DNA from: RPRC01 sp034933285
GTDB taxonomy: Bacteria > Desulfobacterota > Desulfuromonadia > Geobacterales > Geobacteraceae
DNA length: 64,000 nt
Direction: 5' to 3'
NCBI GenBank assembly: GCA_034933285.1
Contig: JAYFNT010000008.1
Span: forward strand, 257,601-321,600
The notes beneath the pieces are model-generated. The model ran no database searches. It was given only the letters and a program-made list of their open reading frames with translations, and had not been told where the DNA came from. Positions 9,403-17,831 of the stretch are shown here, piece after piece (the first letter of the stretch is position 1; every line of letters starts with the position of its first letter). The position numbers and the translations under genes are program-made.

Positions 9403-9486
9403 TTCCTTTTGCCTTTCCTCTTGCCTCGTGCCCTGTGCTATCAGCCTTTCCTTGTGCCTCGCGCCTCGTGCCCTGTGCCTGCCTTT
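9403..9486. repeat. Degenerate heptanucleotide (period-7) repeat
   Basis: About twelve imperfect 7-base units of the type CCTCGTG, CCCTGTG and CCTTGTG lie directly downstream of the chemoreceptor stop. CCTCGTGCCCTGTGC occurs twice, 42 bases (6 units) apart. No open frame follows this period. It resembles the clearer arrays near ftsH at 14.6-14.8 kb. Confidence 0.5.
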
Positions 9487-9487
9487 A

Positions 9488-11119
9488 TCATGCCGCCAGC
9501 CTGAACGTGTCCACGAGTTGCTGCAGCTGCTCCGCCAGTTGCGAAAGCTGGTTGGCTGCAGATGCGGATTCCTGTGAACCTTTGGCAGTCTCCTGCACTA
9601 CGTCGGTAATTTGCTGGATGTTGCTGGTTATCTCGTTGGTCGTGGCGGTCTGCTGCTCGGCAGCGGTGGCGATCTGGTTGATCTGCATGGTAACCGTGTT
9701 GGCCTGTTCCAGGATTTCCCGCAAAGCCTCGCCCGATTTGGCGGCGTCCACAGTCCCTTTTTCCACTTCCCTTACCCCCTCTTCCATCGAGGCAACCGCT
9801 CCCTTGGTCTCCATCTGGATGGCCTTTATCATTGCGCCGATTTCCTTGGTCGCCTTGGTGGTGCGTTCGGCAAGTGCCCGAACCTCGTCGGCCACGACCG
9901 CGAAGCCCCTGCCCTGTTCACCGGCGCGGGCAGCCTCTATCGCCGCATTCAGTGCGAGAAGATTGGTCTGGTCCGCGATATCCTCGATAGTTCCCACGAT
10001 TTCACCGATCTGATCGGACCGGGCGCCAAGACTTTCAACCGTCTGGGCCGATTCCTTCACGCGATCAGCAATGCGGTTCATTTCCAGGACAGTATCCTGC
10101 ACAACGATAGAACCAGCGGAAGCGGAATCCCCGGCCTGTTTCGAACTCTCCACCGCCATCAGGCAGCTCTTGGCGATCTCGGAGCTGGTGCAGGACATCT
10201 CCTCGCTGGCCGTGGCAACGGTTCCTGCCTGCGCCGCCACCTCTTCAGCTCCCGTTGCTATCTGTTCCGATGTGGCATACAGCTGGGTGGAAGCGGATGC
10301 AACCTGTGCCGCCGTATCCCTGATTGACGATACCATTTCGTGCATGGCCTCCAGCATCCGGTTGATGGCACGGCCCAGGTCTCCGATTTCGTCCTTGCAG
10401 AATATCTGGATTTTTGTCGAAAGATCGCCATCAGCGACTCTTTCCATTTGCTCGGAAACGCGGTTTATCCTTGTGACGAAATTTTTTACGAAGAAAACAG
10501 CACCCCAAAGACCGACGACAAATGCCAGGGCCCCGCAGACGATCATGATCAGCCGTTGCGTCTCATAACGCTCGACCGCGCTCTTGTACGCAGCGGCGAC
10601 CTTCTCCTGCTGATACTTCACCTGCGCGTCGAACGTTTTCTGGACATTCTGCATCAGCGGTTGAGCATTCTTCATCAGCACAGATACCGCATCCTGGTTC
10701 CTGCCTGCCATGATCAGAGAGATAACCCGGTCGTTCGCCCGGGATGCAAGCGAGATCATCGTCTTGGAGTCTTCCAGAAGCTTCAATCCCTGGGGGTCTT
10801 TTTCGAGCTCCTGCAGCTTTCTGACATTCTCGCCGTATGACGCGCGGGCCTCTTCAATCACCTTCTTCTCCCGCAGCACAGCGTCCTGATCATCCAGCAG
10901 GACAATTTTCTGCACTGAAGTCCAGAGATCGTTGATGGACTGCACAGCGCCAAAGGCATAGGCAGTCTTCTGATAGTCGCCCATGACGATCCCCTCCATC
11001 GAGTTTTTTACCTTCACGGTGCTTCCTATGCCGAGAAAAAGCACCAGCAAAAGCATCGTCAGGATAAACCCAAACACCAACCCCATCTTCGGCCCGATTT
11101 TCATCTTTGCAAAAATCAT
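9488..11119 (-). CDS. Methyl-accepting chemotaxis protein
   Basis: A 543-residue chemoreceptor. TM1 is about residues 11-33, followed by a helical periplasmic sensing region (four-helix-bundle type, about 35-185), TM2 (about 188-212), a HAMP domain, then the cytoplasmic signalling domain with the highly conserved hairpin tip DQTNLLALNAAIEAARAGEQ. It controls CheA activity in response to ligand. The start at 11119 follows AAGGAGAG by 6 bases; the frame extends 6 codons upstream. No che genes are adjacent, so the ligand and array partners are unknown. Confidence 0.93.
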   Translation of the reverse strand: MIFAKMKIGPKMGLVFGFILTMLLLVLFLGIGSTVKVKNSMEGIVMGDYQKTAYAFGAVQSINDLWTSVQKIVLLDDQDAVLREKKVIEEARASYGENVRKLQELEKDPQGLKLLEDSKTMISLASRANDRVISLIMAGRNQDAVSVLMKNAQPLMQNVQKTFDAQVKYQQEKVAAAYKSAVERYETQRLIMIVCGALAFVVGLWGAVFFVKNFVTRINRVSEQMERVADGDLSTKIQIFCKDEIGDLGRAINRMLEAMHEMVSSIRDTAAQVASASTQLYATSEQIATGAEEVAAQAGTVATASEEMSCTSSEIAKSCLMAVESSKQAGDSASAGSIVVQDTVLEMNRIADRVKESAQTVESLGARSDQIGEIVGTIEDIADQTNLLALNAAIEAARAGEQGRGFAVVADEVRALAERTTKATKEIGAMIKAIQMETKGAVASMEEGVREVEKGTVDAAKSGEALREILEQANTVTMQINQIATAAEQQTATTNEITSNIQQITDVVQETAKGSQESASAANQLSQLAEQLQQLVDTFRLAA

Positions 11120-11388
11120 TATTTTCTCTCCTTGCATCGTGTTGCGTGTAACACGCGTACACCTTGTTCGCAGGTCGTAGCGGAATTGGTAACATCTTCA
11201 ATCATCAATAATATTGGATATTTTTTATTCTCATTAGTAATGTTCGTCATGCGCCGGCAAAACTTGAAATTATTTCTTATTTAATTAAAGCGCAAACTTA
11301 ATCACAACAAATTCTGCACAAAACAGAAACGAAACTATCTCCCTCAAAAAGGCTGTTTGTTATCGCAGGGCGCTGCCAGACATTCGCA

Positions 11389-11490
11389 CCCCTCACCCGG
11401 GCTGCGCCCGCCCTCTCCCTTGATGGCGAGGGCTTTATGGAAACACCTTCTCCATTGAGGAGAAGGTGGCCCACTGGGTCGGATGAGGGG
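11389..11490. repeat. Palindromic intergenic repeat
   Basis: Outer arms CCCCTCACCC (11389-11398) and GGATGAGGGG (11481-11490) pair with one mismatch. The interior has a perfect 10-bp stem, CACCTTCTCC/GGAGAAGGTG (11444-11453 with 11459-11468). Sequences of this CCCTCACCC...CCCTCTCCC type are common dispersed intergenic repeats in Proteobacteria. Confidence 0.5.
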
Positions 11491-11568
11491 GGATCGAAAA
11501 TAAAATCCAATGCGTTTCAGATAGTATGCGTGCGTATCACCTTATTTTGCTGGATATTTGCGAGTGCC

Positions 11569-11605
11569 AAAAAGAAAGGGCGGCCCGTTGAGGAACCGCC
11601 CTTTC
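11569..11605 (-). terminator. metY: Intrinsic terminator after metY
   Basis: A perfect 10-bp stem GAAAGGGCGG/CCGCCCTTTC (11574-11583 with 11596-11605), loop 12 bases, followed on the minus strand by TTTTT, 33 bases after the metY stop. Confidence 0.85.
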
Positions 11606-11638
11606 AAACATGATGGGTTGCCGACTAATACTCTAATC

Positions 11639-12925
11639 TCAAGCTTGTGAAGCCTTCAATGCCTGGTCCATATCCGCGATTATATCCCTGACATCTTCGA
11701 TGCCCACGGAAAGCCGGATGAAATCGGCGGTCACGCCGGAGGCCTCCTGCTCTTCAGCGCTGAGTTGCTGGTGCGTGGTCGAAGCAGGGTGAATGACCAG
11801 CGACTTGGCGTCACCGATGTTCGCCAGATGGGACAGAAGCTTGACATTGTCGATGAATTTCCTGCCGGCCTCCACCCCACCCTTGATGCCGAAGCCTATT
11901 ATGGCGCCCGGCCCCTTGGGCAGATATCTGGCCGCACGCTCATGGTCTTTGTGGCTCGCGAGCCCGGGATAATTGACCCAGTTCACGCTCGGATGCCGTT
12001 CAAGCCATTCCGCGACCTTCTGTGCGTTTTCCACGTGGCGCGGCATGCGCACGTGCAGTGTTTCCAGCCCCTGGAGGATCTGGAATGCATTGAAGGGAGA
12101 CAGGGGGGCGCCGAGATCGCGCAGCAGTTCGACCCTCATCTTGACGATATAGGAAAGATTTCCCAGAGCATCCCAGAATCTGATCCCGTGGTAAGAGGGA
12201 TCGGGCTCGGTGAATTCGGGGAACTTGCCGTTGTTCCAGGGGAAAGCGCCTCCGTCAACCACGCAGCCGCCCAGGCACGTGCCATGCCCGCTGATGAACT
12301 TGGTGAGTGAGTAGACCACGATATCCGCACCGTGCTCAAGGGGACGGAACAGATAAGGGGTGGTGACCGTGTTGTCCACAACAAAGGGAATTCCCGCATC
12401 GTGGGCGATCCTGCCGATTTCCTCGAAGTCGTCCACGTTGTTTTTCGGGTTGCCAACGGACTCGGAGTAAACCATCCTCGTGTTCTCATCAATTGCGGCA
12501 CGGATATTCTCCGGATCGGAGCTGTCGACAAACTTCACCGTAATGCCCAGTTTGAACAGGGTATAGTGAAAAAGGTTATAGGTCCCGCCATAAAGATAAT
12601 TGGTGGAAATGATATTCTGCCCAGCCTGGGTAATGTTGAGCACGGCATAGGTAATCGCCGCCTGGCCCGAGGCAACCGCCAGGGCGCCGACACCGCCGTC
12701 CAGCTCCGCCATTCTCTTTTCCAACACATCAGTGGTCGGGTTCATAAGCCGTGTATATATGTTCCCGGGTTCCTCCAGGGCGAAAAGCCTGGCGGCATGA
12801 TCGGAATCCCTGAAACAGTACGCGCTGGTCAGGTAAATGGGCACGGCACGGGAAAGAGTGGCGGAATCCGGGGCTTGACCGGCATGCAGCGCCAGGGTAT
12901 CAAGATTCAGTTTCTTTTCGGACAT
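11639..12925 (-). CDS. metY: O-acetylhomoserine sulfhydrylase (PLP-dependent)
   Basis: A 428-residue Cys/Met metabolism PLP enzyme. The PLP lysine is in SLTKFISGHGTCLGG; upstream are YTRLMNPT and VASGQAAITYAV, and the conserved SVGNPK and VVDNTVTTPYL blocks. The long form (about 430 residues) and its order of motifs match MetY, which makes homocysteine from O-acetylhomoserine and sulfide. It begins 14 bases after an attenuator-like leader; the ribosome site is AAGGGGG. Cystathionine gamma-synthase is a shorter relative and less likely. Confidence 0.92.
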   Translation of the reverse strand: MSEKKLNLDTLALHAGQAPDSATLSRAVPIYLTSAYCFRDSDHAARLFALEEPGNIYTRLMNPTTDVLEKRMAELDGGVGALAVASGQAAITYAVLNITQAGQNIISTNYLYGGTYNLFHYTLFKLGITVKFVDSSDPENIRAAIDENTRMVYSESVGNPKNNVDDFEEIGRIAHDAGIPFVVDNTVTTPYLFRPLEHGADIVVYSLTKFISGHGTCLGGCVVDGGAFPWNNGKFPEFTEPDPSYHGIRFWDALGNLSYIVKMRVELLRDLGAPLSPFNAFQILQGLETLHVRMPRHVENAQKVAEWLERHPSVNWVNYPGLASHKDHERAARYLPKGPGAIIGFGIKGGVEAGRKFIDNVKLLSHLANIGDAKSLVIHPASTTHQQLSAEEQEASGVTADFIRLSVGIEDVRDIIADMDQALKASQA

Positions 12926-12955
12926 GATTTTCCCCCTTGAGTTTTGTTGGAATCA

Positions 12956-13044
12956 AAAAACCCCTTCCGGGCGGGAGAAGGGGTGATAAGAAGGTCTTTT
13001 CATTCAGCTTTGAAATAAATACCTGAGAGATCGGGATTTGTCAA
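12956..13044 (-). promoter_or_regulatory. metY leader: promoter plus intrinsic terminator (candidate attenuator)
   Basis: On the minus strand a good sigma70 promoter, TTGACA (13044-13039), 17-base spacer, TATTTA (13021-13016), is followed within 35 bases by a terminator hairpin CCCCTTC/GAAGGGG (12983-12961) and TTTTT (12960-12956), all upstream of metY. A short frame begins at ATG 13003 (MKRPSYHPFSRPEGVF...), passes through the hairpin and ends a few codons inside metY out of frame. This layout suggests transcription attenuation, by a small RNA switch or a leader peptide. The hairpin could instead only end malQ transcripts. Confidence 0.5.
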
Positions 13045-13077
13045 TTTAAATTACCTACTCTTTTTCTCAATATTCTT

Positions 13078-14568
13078 TTACGGCCTGTTCACCCTTCCGT
13101 ACAACTCCGACAGATCGGCCAGTCTTTCGGCCAGTTGCGGGGAAAGGGCATCCGTACTGAATCGCCATGCCCAGTTGCCGGCTGCCGAACCAGGAAGGTT
13201 CATCCGGCAGTTTCCCGGAAGAGCGAGGACGTCCTGGAGGGGAATTATGGCTGTATCGGCCACCGACCCCTGCGCGACTCTTATGAGATCCCAGACTAAA
13301 TCCTCCCCGCTCACTCCCAGGTAACGGAGGACTTTTTTCCGTGCTCCGGGTGAAAGTGATGCGAACCATCCGGCAGTGGTATCGTTGTCGTGGGTTCCGG
13401 TATAAACGACCGAACTCCTCACATGGTTATGGGGAAGATAGGGATTGTCAGGGCCTGAATCGAAAGCGAACTGCAGGATCTTCATCCCGGGAAAGGAAAA
13501 CGTGTCCCGCAGAAGTTCAACCTCGGGCGTGATCACTCCCAGGTCCTCCGCCACCACGGGCAGTTCGCCGAACTCCGCACGGAGCGCATTGAAAATAGCC
13601 TCGCCCGGTCCCTTGGCCCATTTGCCTTTTTCCGCGGTCTTCTCGCCGGCGGGGACTTCCCAGCACGCTTCAAAGCCGCGGAAATGGTCGATCCTGACAA
13701 GGTCGTAAAGCATAAGCGCCGACCTGAACCGGTCTTTCCACCAGCAATAACCGCAGCGCGCCATCTCCTCCCAGTCATACAAGGGGTTCCCCCACAACTG
13801 ACCGGTTTTGCTGAAATAATCGGGAGGAACGCCGGCAACCACCCTGGGCCGGCCTTTGCCGTCCAACTGGAAAAAATACGGATTCGCCCAGACTTCAGCC
13901 GAATCGAACGCCACGAAGATGGGGATGTCACCGAAAATGTCGATTCCCATCCGGTTTGCATAAGATTTCAGGCAGCGCCACTGGCGGAAGAATTGCCATT
14001 GGGCGTACTTCAGGGCGCCTATCTCCGGGCCGAGCGACCTTGAGGCTTCCTCCAGCGCCGCTTCATCCCGCAGCGCAAAACGCTCAGGCCAGTCACACCA
14101 TTTTTTCTCCTCGTGCCGATGCTTCAGGGCCATGAAAAGAGCGTAGTCATGAAGCCAGGGAGTCGTGTCGCAGAATTGCCAGAACTCTTCCAGCCTGGAC
14201 CGTTCGGCGGAAGCGAAGAAGTTCGCCGCCGCTTTGTCCAGTGCTGCGGATTTGCCCTCCCTGGCACGCTCGTAATCAACACGTTCCGCGAGACATTCAT
14301 CTTTCAGGTCAGAATGATTCAAGTCGCCTTCATTCGCCAGGCAACGCAGATCTATCAGCAGGGGATTGCCAGCGAAGGCTGAATAGCACATGTACGGCGA
14401 ATTGCCGAATGCGGTGGGACCTAGCGGCAGGACCTGCCAGATTGTTTGCCCCGCATCCCGGAGAAAATCCGCAAAGGCAACCGCCTCCGCGCCGAGAGAC
14501 CCGATCCCGCCGGGACCGGGAAGCGAAGTTGGATGCAGGATTATGCCGCTTTTTCGCGCTCTTGTCAT
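13078..14568 (-). CDS. malQ: 4-alpha-glucanotransferase (amylomaltase)
   Basis: A 496-residue GH77 enzyme. The N-terminal GIILHPTSLPGPGGIGSLG is typical. Catalytic residues are in VRIDHFRGFEACWEVP (nucleophile Asp), in VVAEDLGVITPEV (acid/base Glu) and in GTHDNDTTAGW (transition-state Asp). It transfers alpha-1,4-glucan segments and serves glycogen or maltodextrin metabolism in the cytoplasm. GGAGAA lies 6 bases before the ATG. No other glycogen gene is nearby. Confidence 0.95.
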   Translation of the reverse strand: MTRARKSGIILHPTSLPGPGGIGSLGAEAVAFADFLRDAGQTIWQVLPLGPTAFGNSPYMCYSAFAGNPLLIDLRCLANEGDLNHSDLKDECLAERVDYERAREGKSAALDKAAANFFASAERSRLEEFWQFCDTTPWLHDYALFMALKHRHEEKKWCDWPERFALRDEAALEEASRSLGPEIGALKYAQWQFFRQWRCLKSYANRMGIDIFGDIPIFVAFDSAEVWANPYFFQLDGKGRPRVVAGVPPDYFSKTGQLWGNPLYDWEEMARCGYCWWKDRFRSALMLYDLVRIDHFRGFEACWEVPAGEKTAEKGKWAKGPGEAIFNALRAEFGELPVVAEDLGVITPEVELLRDTFSFPGMKILQFAFDSGPDNPYLPHNHVRSSVVYTGTHDNDTTAGWFASLSPGARKKVLRYLGVSGEDLVWDLIRVAQGSVADTAIIPLQDVLALPGNCRMNLPGSAAGNWAWRFSTDALSPQLAERLADLSELYGRVNRP

Positions 14569-14589
14569 TCAGGGTTCTCCGGGTGGAGG

Positions 14590-14645
14590 GTTTTAGGTTT
14601 TAGGTTTTAGGTTTTAAGTTTTAAGTTTTAAGTTCTAGGTTTTAG
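14590..14645. repeat. Heptanucleotide tandem array 1 (GTTTTAG/GTTTTAA)
   Basis: Eight consecutive 7-base units: GTTTTAG three times, GTTTTAA three times, GTTCTAG, GTTTTAG. The array begins 21 bases upstream of the malQ start and has no coding potential. Confidence 0.9.
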
Positions 14646-14667
14646 GGTCCAGCTGTTACCTTCAGAA

Positions 14668-14702
14668 TTCTGACTTCTGACTCCTGATTCTGACTCCTGA
14701 AT
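14668..14702. repeat. Heptanucleotide tandem array 2 (TTCTGAC type)
   Basis: Five imperfect 7-base units (TTCTGAC, TTCTGAC, TCCTGAT, TCTGACT, CCTGAAT), 22 bases beyond array 1. The sequence differs from array 1 but the period is the same. Confidence 0.7.
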
Positions 14703-14716
14703 TCCGCCTTTTACCC

Positions 14717-14772
14717 ATTGCCTATTGCCTATCGCCCATCGCCCATCGCCCATTTCCTATTGCCCATTGCCA
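14717..14772. repeat. Heptanucleotide tandem array 3, running into the ftsH 3' end
   Basis: Eight 7-base units on the plus strand: ATTGCCT twice, ATCGCCC three times, ATTTCCT, ATTGCCC, ATTGCCA. The ftsH stop codon (14759-14757) lies inside the array, so the last residues of FtsH (GNGQ) are encoded by repeat units. Confidence 0.9.
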
Positions 14773-16607
14773 ATCACCTCGTCTATCCTCTTGCGGTCAA
14801 GGGTCTCTTCTTCCAGCAGGGCCGATGCCAGAGCATCCAGCTTGTCGCGATTGGCTTCAAGTAAACCTTGGGCAACCGTCTCGCCCTCCTGGATTATGGC
14901 CGATATTTCCTGGTCGATGCGCCAGGCCATTGCTTCGGAAAATGTCTTTTCCTGTGCCAGTTTCATGCCCAGGAAGGGATGCTCCTCTCCGCGGGAGAAG
15001 GTCACCGCACCGATTTTCTCGCTCATGCCCCACTGGCAGACCATCTTCTCGGCCAGCTCGGTCACGACCTTAAGGTCGTTCTGGGCGCCGGTGGAAATGT
15101 CGCCGAACACGAGACGCTCGGCAACCCTTCCTCCCAGAATAACGGCAATCCTGTTCATGAGATAGCTCTTGGGAAAGTGATAGCGGTCATCCTCGGGAAG
15201 TTGCTGCGTGACTCCCAGCGCCATGCCGCGGGGAATGATGGTAACCTTGTGGATCGGATCGGTGCCGGGAAGAAGCTTGGCCACGAGAGTGTGGCCCGAT
15301 TCGTGGTAAGCCGTTATTCTCTTTTCGTCCTCCGAAATGTACATCTTCCGCTCGCCACCCATCAATATCTTGTCCTTGGCCAGCTCCATCTGCTTCATGC
15401 CCACCACTTCGGAGCTTTCACGGGCCGCCAGTATCGCAGCCTCGTTCACCAGGTTCTCCAGGTCCGCTCCGGTCATACCGGGAGTACCCTTGGCGATGGC
15501 GGCCAGATCCACATCAGGGGCAAGGGGTGTCTTGCGGGTATGGACTTTCAGGATGCTCTCCCTGTCACGCCAGTCCGGTCTTTCTATGACGACGCGGCGG
15601 TCAAAGCGGCCGGGACGGAGCAGCGCGGGATCCAGGACATCCGGCCGGTTGGTCGCCGCCATCACGATGATTTCCTCGTGAGGGTCGAAACCGTCCATCT
15701 CCGACAGGAGCTGGTTGAGGGTCTGTTCCCGCTCGTCGTGCCCGCCGCCGAAACCGGCCCCTCGGCTGCGCCCCACGGCATCCAGTTCATCGATGAAAAT
15801 GATGCTCGGCGCAACCTTACGGGCGCCGGCAAACAGGTCTCTGACCCTGCTGGCGCCGACGCCGACGAACATTTCAATGAACTGTGACGCCGAAATGCTG
15901 AAAAAGGCCACTCCCGCCTCACCCGCCACAGCCCGTGCCAGAAGGGTTTTGCCGGTCCCGGGGGGCCCGACCAGCAGCACGCCCTTCGGCACCTTGCCGC
16001 CGATGCGTGAAAACTTTTTGGGGTCCTTGAGATATTCAACCACTTCGCGAAGTTCCTGCTTGGCTTCTTCCATGCCCGCCACATCCGCGAAGGTGACAGG
16101 CGTCTTCTGGGATTCGTAGACTTTCGCGCCCGACTTGGCGAACCCGCCCATCATGGCACCAGGCCCCTGAGCTTTGACCCCCCTGGAAAAAAGGATCCAG
16201 ACACCTATGATCAGCAGCCAGGGGAGCATATAGATCAGCCCGGAAACTATCGGCGATGTCTCCTGGGATATCGCTGTCACCTGCACCTTTTTCGATTCCA
16301 GCTCAGGCATCAACGCCGGGTCCTGGATAGCAGGCATGATTGTGGTAAATTTGCCCGCGTTCCTGATAGTGCTCTTTCCGTCAGCCTGTTCGCTGACCGG
16401 GATCTTTTGCCGGAACTCCCCTTTCAGTGAGTTCCCCCGAATCGTGATCTCCTTGATATTGTCCCGAGCCAGTTCTGACTTGAATCGGCTGTAAGGGATC
16501 TCGGCGGAATCCTCCGCCTTGTTGTCGATCAACGCAGTGTATACAACATTGAAGACTACGACGAGCGCCAGCATTACCAGTAACGGTTTCCAAATCGGTT
16601 TCCACAT
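14757..16607 (-). CDS. ftsH: ATP-dependent zinc metalloprotease FtsH
   Basis: A 616-residue membrane AAA+ protease. Two TM helices flank a periplasmic loop (about 7-27 and 104-124). The AAA domain has Walker A VGPPGTGKTLLARA, Walker B IIFIDELDAVG and the second region of homology RPGRFDRR; the protease domain has the zinc motif HESGH. It degrades misassembled membrane proteins and short-lived cytoplasmic regulators. The start at 16607 follows AAGGGAG by 6 bases; an upstream extension of 11 codons is unlikely. The extreme C-terminus is encoded by heptamer repeat units and is shorter and less charged than in many FtsHs. Confidence 0.96.
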   Translation of the reverse strand: MWKPIWKPLLVMLALVVVFNVVYTALIDNKAEDSAEIPYSRFKSELARDNIKEITIRGNSLKGEFRQKIPVSEQADGKSTIRNAGKFTTIMPAIQDPALMPELESKKVQVTAISQETSPIVSGLIYMLPWLLIIGVWILFSRGVKAQGPGAMMGGFAKSGAKVYESQKTPVTFADVAGMEEAKQELREVVEYLKDPKKFSRIGGKVPKGVLLVGPPGTGKTLLARAVAGEAGVAFFSISASQFIEMFVGVGASRVRDLFAGARKVAPSIIFIDELDAVGRSRGAGFGGGHDEREQTLNQLLSEMDGFDPHEEIIVMAATNRPDVLDPALLRPGRFDRRVVIERPDWRDRESILKVHTRKTPLAPDVDLAAIAKGTPGMTGADLENLVNEAAILAARESSEVVGMKQMELAKDKILMGGERKMYISEDEKRITAYHESGHTLVAKLLPGTDPIHKVTIIPRGMALGVTQQLPEDDRYHFPKSYLMNRIAVILGGRVAERLVFGDISTGAQNDLKVVTELAEKMVCQWGMSEKIGAVTFSRGEEHPFLGMKLAQEKTFSEAMAWRIDQEISAIIQEGETVAQGLLEANRDKLDALASALLEEETLDRKRIDEVIGNGQ

Positions 16608-16831
16608 GCGCCACTCCCTTGATCTCGAACTTATCAACAATTCCTATTACTTTATACTGCCCGTATCGTCTCTAGGCAAGTATGGATATTTTCGGGAAAA
16701 CCAATTGACAAAAAAAATCCATTCCAATAGATTTACTTATTTATCCAATCAGCGGGCAACCGCGATTCGACAGGCCTCTCGTCTGCCCATGATCCATGGG
16801 CGGACAGCGCATAGTCCAGGGAGAATGTTCC

Positions 16832-17758
16832 ATGCCAGCACAAACCATGTTATGGGGCGGATTCGCCATACTTATCACCGTCATGTTCATTCTCGACCTG
16901 GGAGTATTCAACCGCAGGAGCCACGAAATCTCATTCCGGGAAGCTCTGGCCTGGACGCTTGTCTGGGTGGGGCTGGCCATAGGATTCAATATCGGTATCC
17001 TTTATTTCATGGGCGCTACCAAGGCGCTGGAGTTTTTCACCGGTTACCTTATCGAAGAATCCCTTTCAGTGGACAACCTTTTCGTATTTATAATGATTTT
17101 TTCCTATTTTCACGTATCTCGGGTCCATCAACCCAAGATCCTGAAGTGGGGAATAATCGGTGCCCTGGTCTTGAGAGCGGTATTCATTTTCCTGGGAATC
17201 GAGCTGTTCGAGCGTTTCCACTGGATGGTCTACCTGTTCGGCGGGCTTTTGATCTTCACCGGTATCAAGATGGCTTTCGGGGGTGAGGGAAAGATCGAGC
17301 CGGAAAAGAACCTGGTGGTAAGGCTGGTCAGGAAGTTTGTCCCGATAACAAAGCGCATTTACGGCGACCGCTTCTTCATCCGGCGTAACGGGGTGCTGGC
17401 GGCGACCCCCCTCATGCTGGCGCTGCTGGTGGTGGAAAGCAGCGACGTCATATTCGCCGTCGATTCGATTCCCGCGATCCTGGCAGTGACCCGCGACCCG
17501 TTCATAGTCTATACATCCAACGTTTTCGCCATCATGGGACTTCGCTCCATGTACTACCTGCTGAGCAACGTCATGGAAATGTTCGCATACCTGAAGCTCG
17601 GGGTCTCCTTCATACTGGCATTCGTGGGTCTCAAGATGCTGCTCTCGTCCGTCTACCAGTTCCCGATTTATTTCTCCCTCGGCATGATCGTGGGGGTGCT
17701 CTCCATCTCAATTGCCGCCTCGGTTATCATAGGCAGCAAACAGAAAGCGCGGCACTGA
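16832..17758 (+). CDS. TerC family integral membrane protein
   Basis: A 308-residue polytopic protein with about eight or nine TM segments. The family signature is seen in ESLSVDNLFVFIMIF and in LLVVESSDVIFAVDSIPAILAVT, with acidic residues in membrane helices. TerC proteins were named for tellurium resistance, and several members are now linked to manganese export or metal loading of secreted proteins. ATG 16832 is preceded by AGGGAGAA. A single gene, divergent from ftsH and convergent with the CorC-like gene. Confidence 0.9.
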   Translation: MPAQTMLWGGFAILITVMFILDLGVFNRRSHEISFREALAWTLVWVGLAIGFNIGILYFMGATKALEFFTGYLIEESLSVDNLFVFIMIFSYFHVSRVHQPKILKWGIIGALVLRAVFIFLGIELFERFHWMVYLFGGLLIFTGIKMAFGGEGKIEPEKNLVVRLVRKFVPITKRIYGDRFFIRRNGVLAATPLMLALLVVESSDVIFAVDSIPAILAVTRDPFIVYTSNVFAIMGLRSMYYLLSNVMEMFAYLKLGVSFILAFVGLKMLLSSVYQFPIYFSLGMIVGVLSISIAASVIIGSKQKARH

Positions 17759-17831
17759 AGCAACATGCAATTGAAAAGCCCGGGGCGGCGGCAAATTCCT
17801 CCTTGCAAGGGTAGTTTGCCTGTTTCAGCGA

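Larger units (their letters stand above)
11120..11638. other. Intergenic region with palindromic element between MCP and metY
   Basis: About 519 bases between two leftward genes. The right end holds the metY terminator (11569-11605), the middle a palindromic element (11389-11490), and the left an AT-rich stretch (about 11200-11300) that should carry the chemoreceptor promoter. I see no gene. Confidence 0.5.

Noticed and set aside
12926..13020. SAM-I (S-box) riboswitch before metY
   Set aside because: The region is too short and lacks the conserved S-box core; only a promoter and a terminator can be supported.
16832..17758. Tellurite resistance operon
   Set aside because: Only a lone TerC-family gene is present; none of the other ter genes are near.
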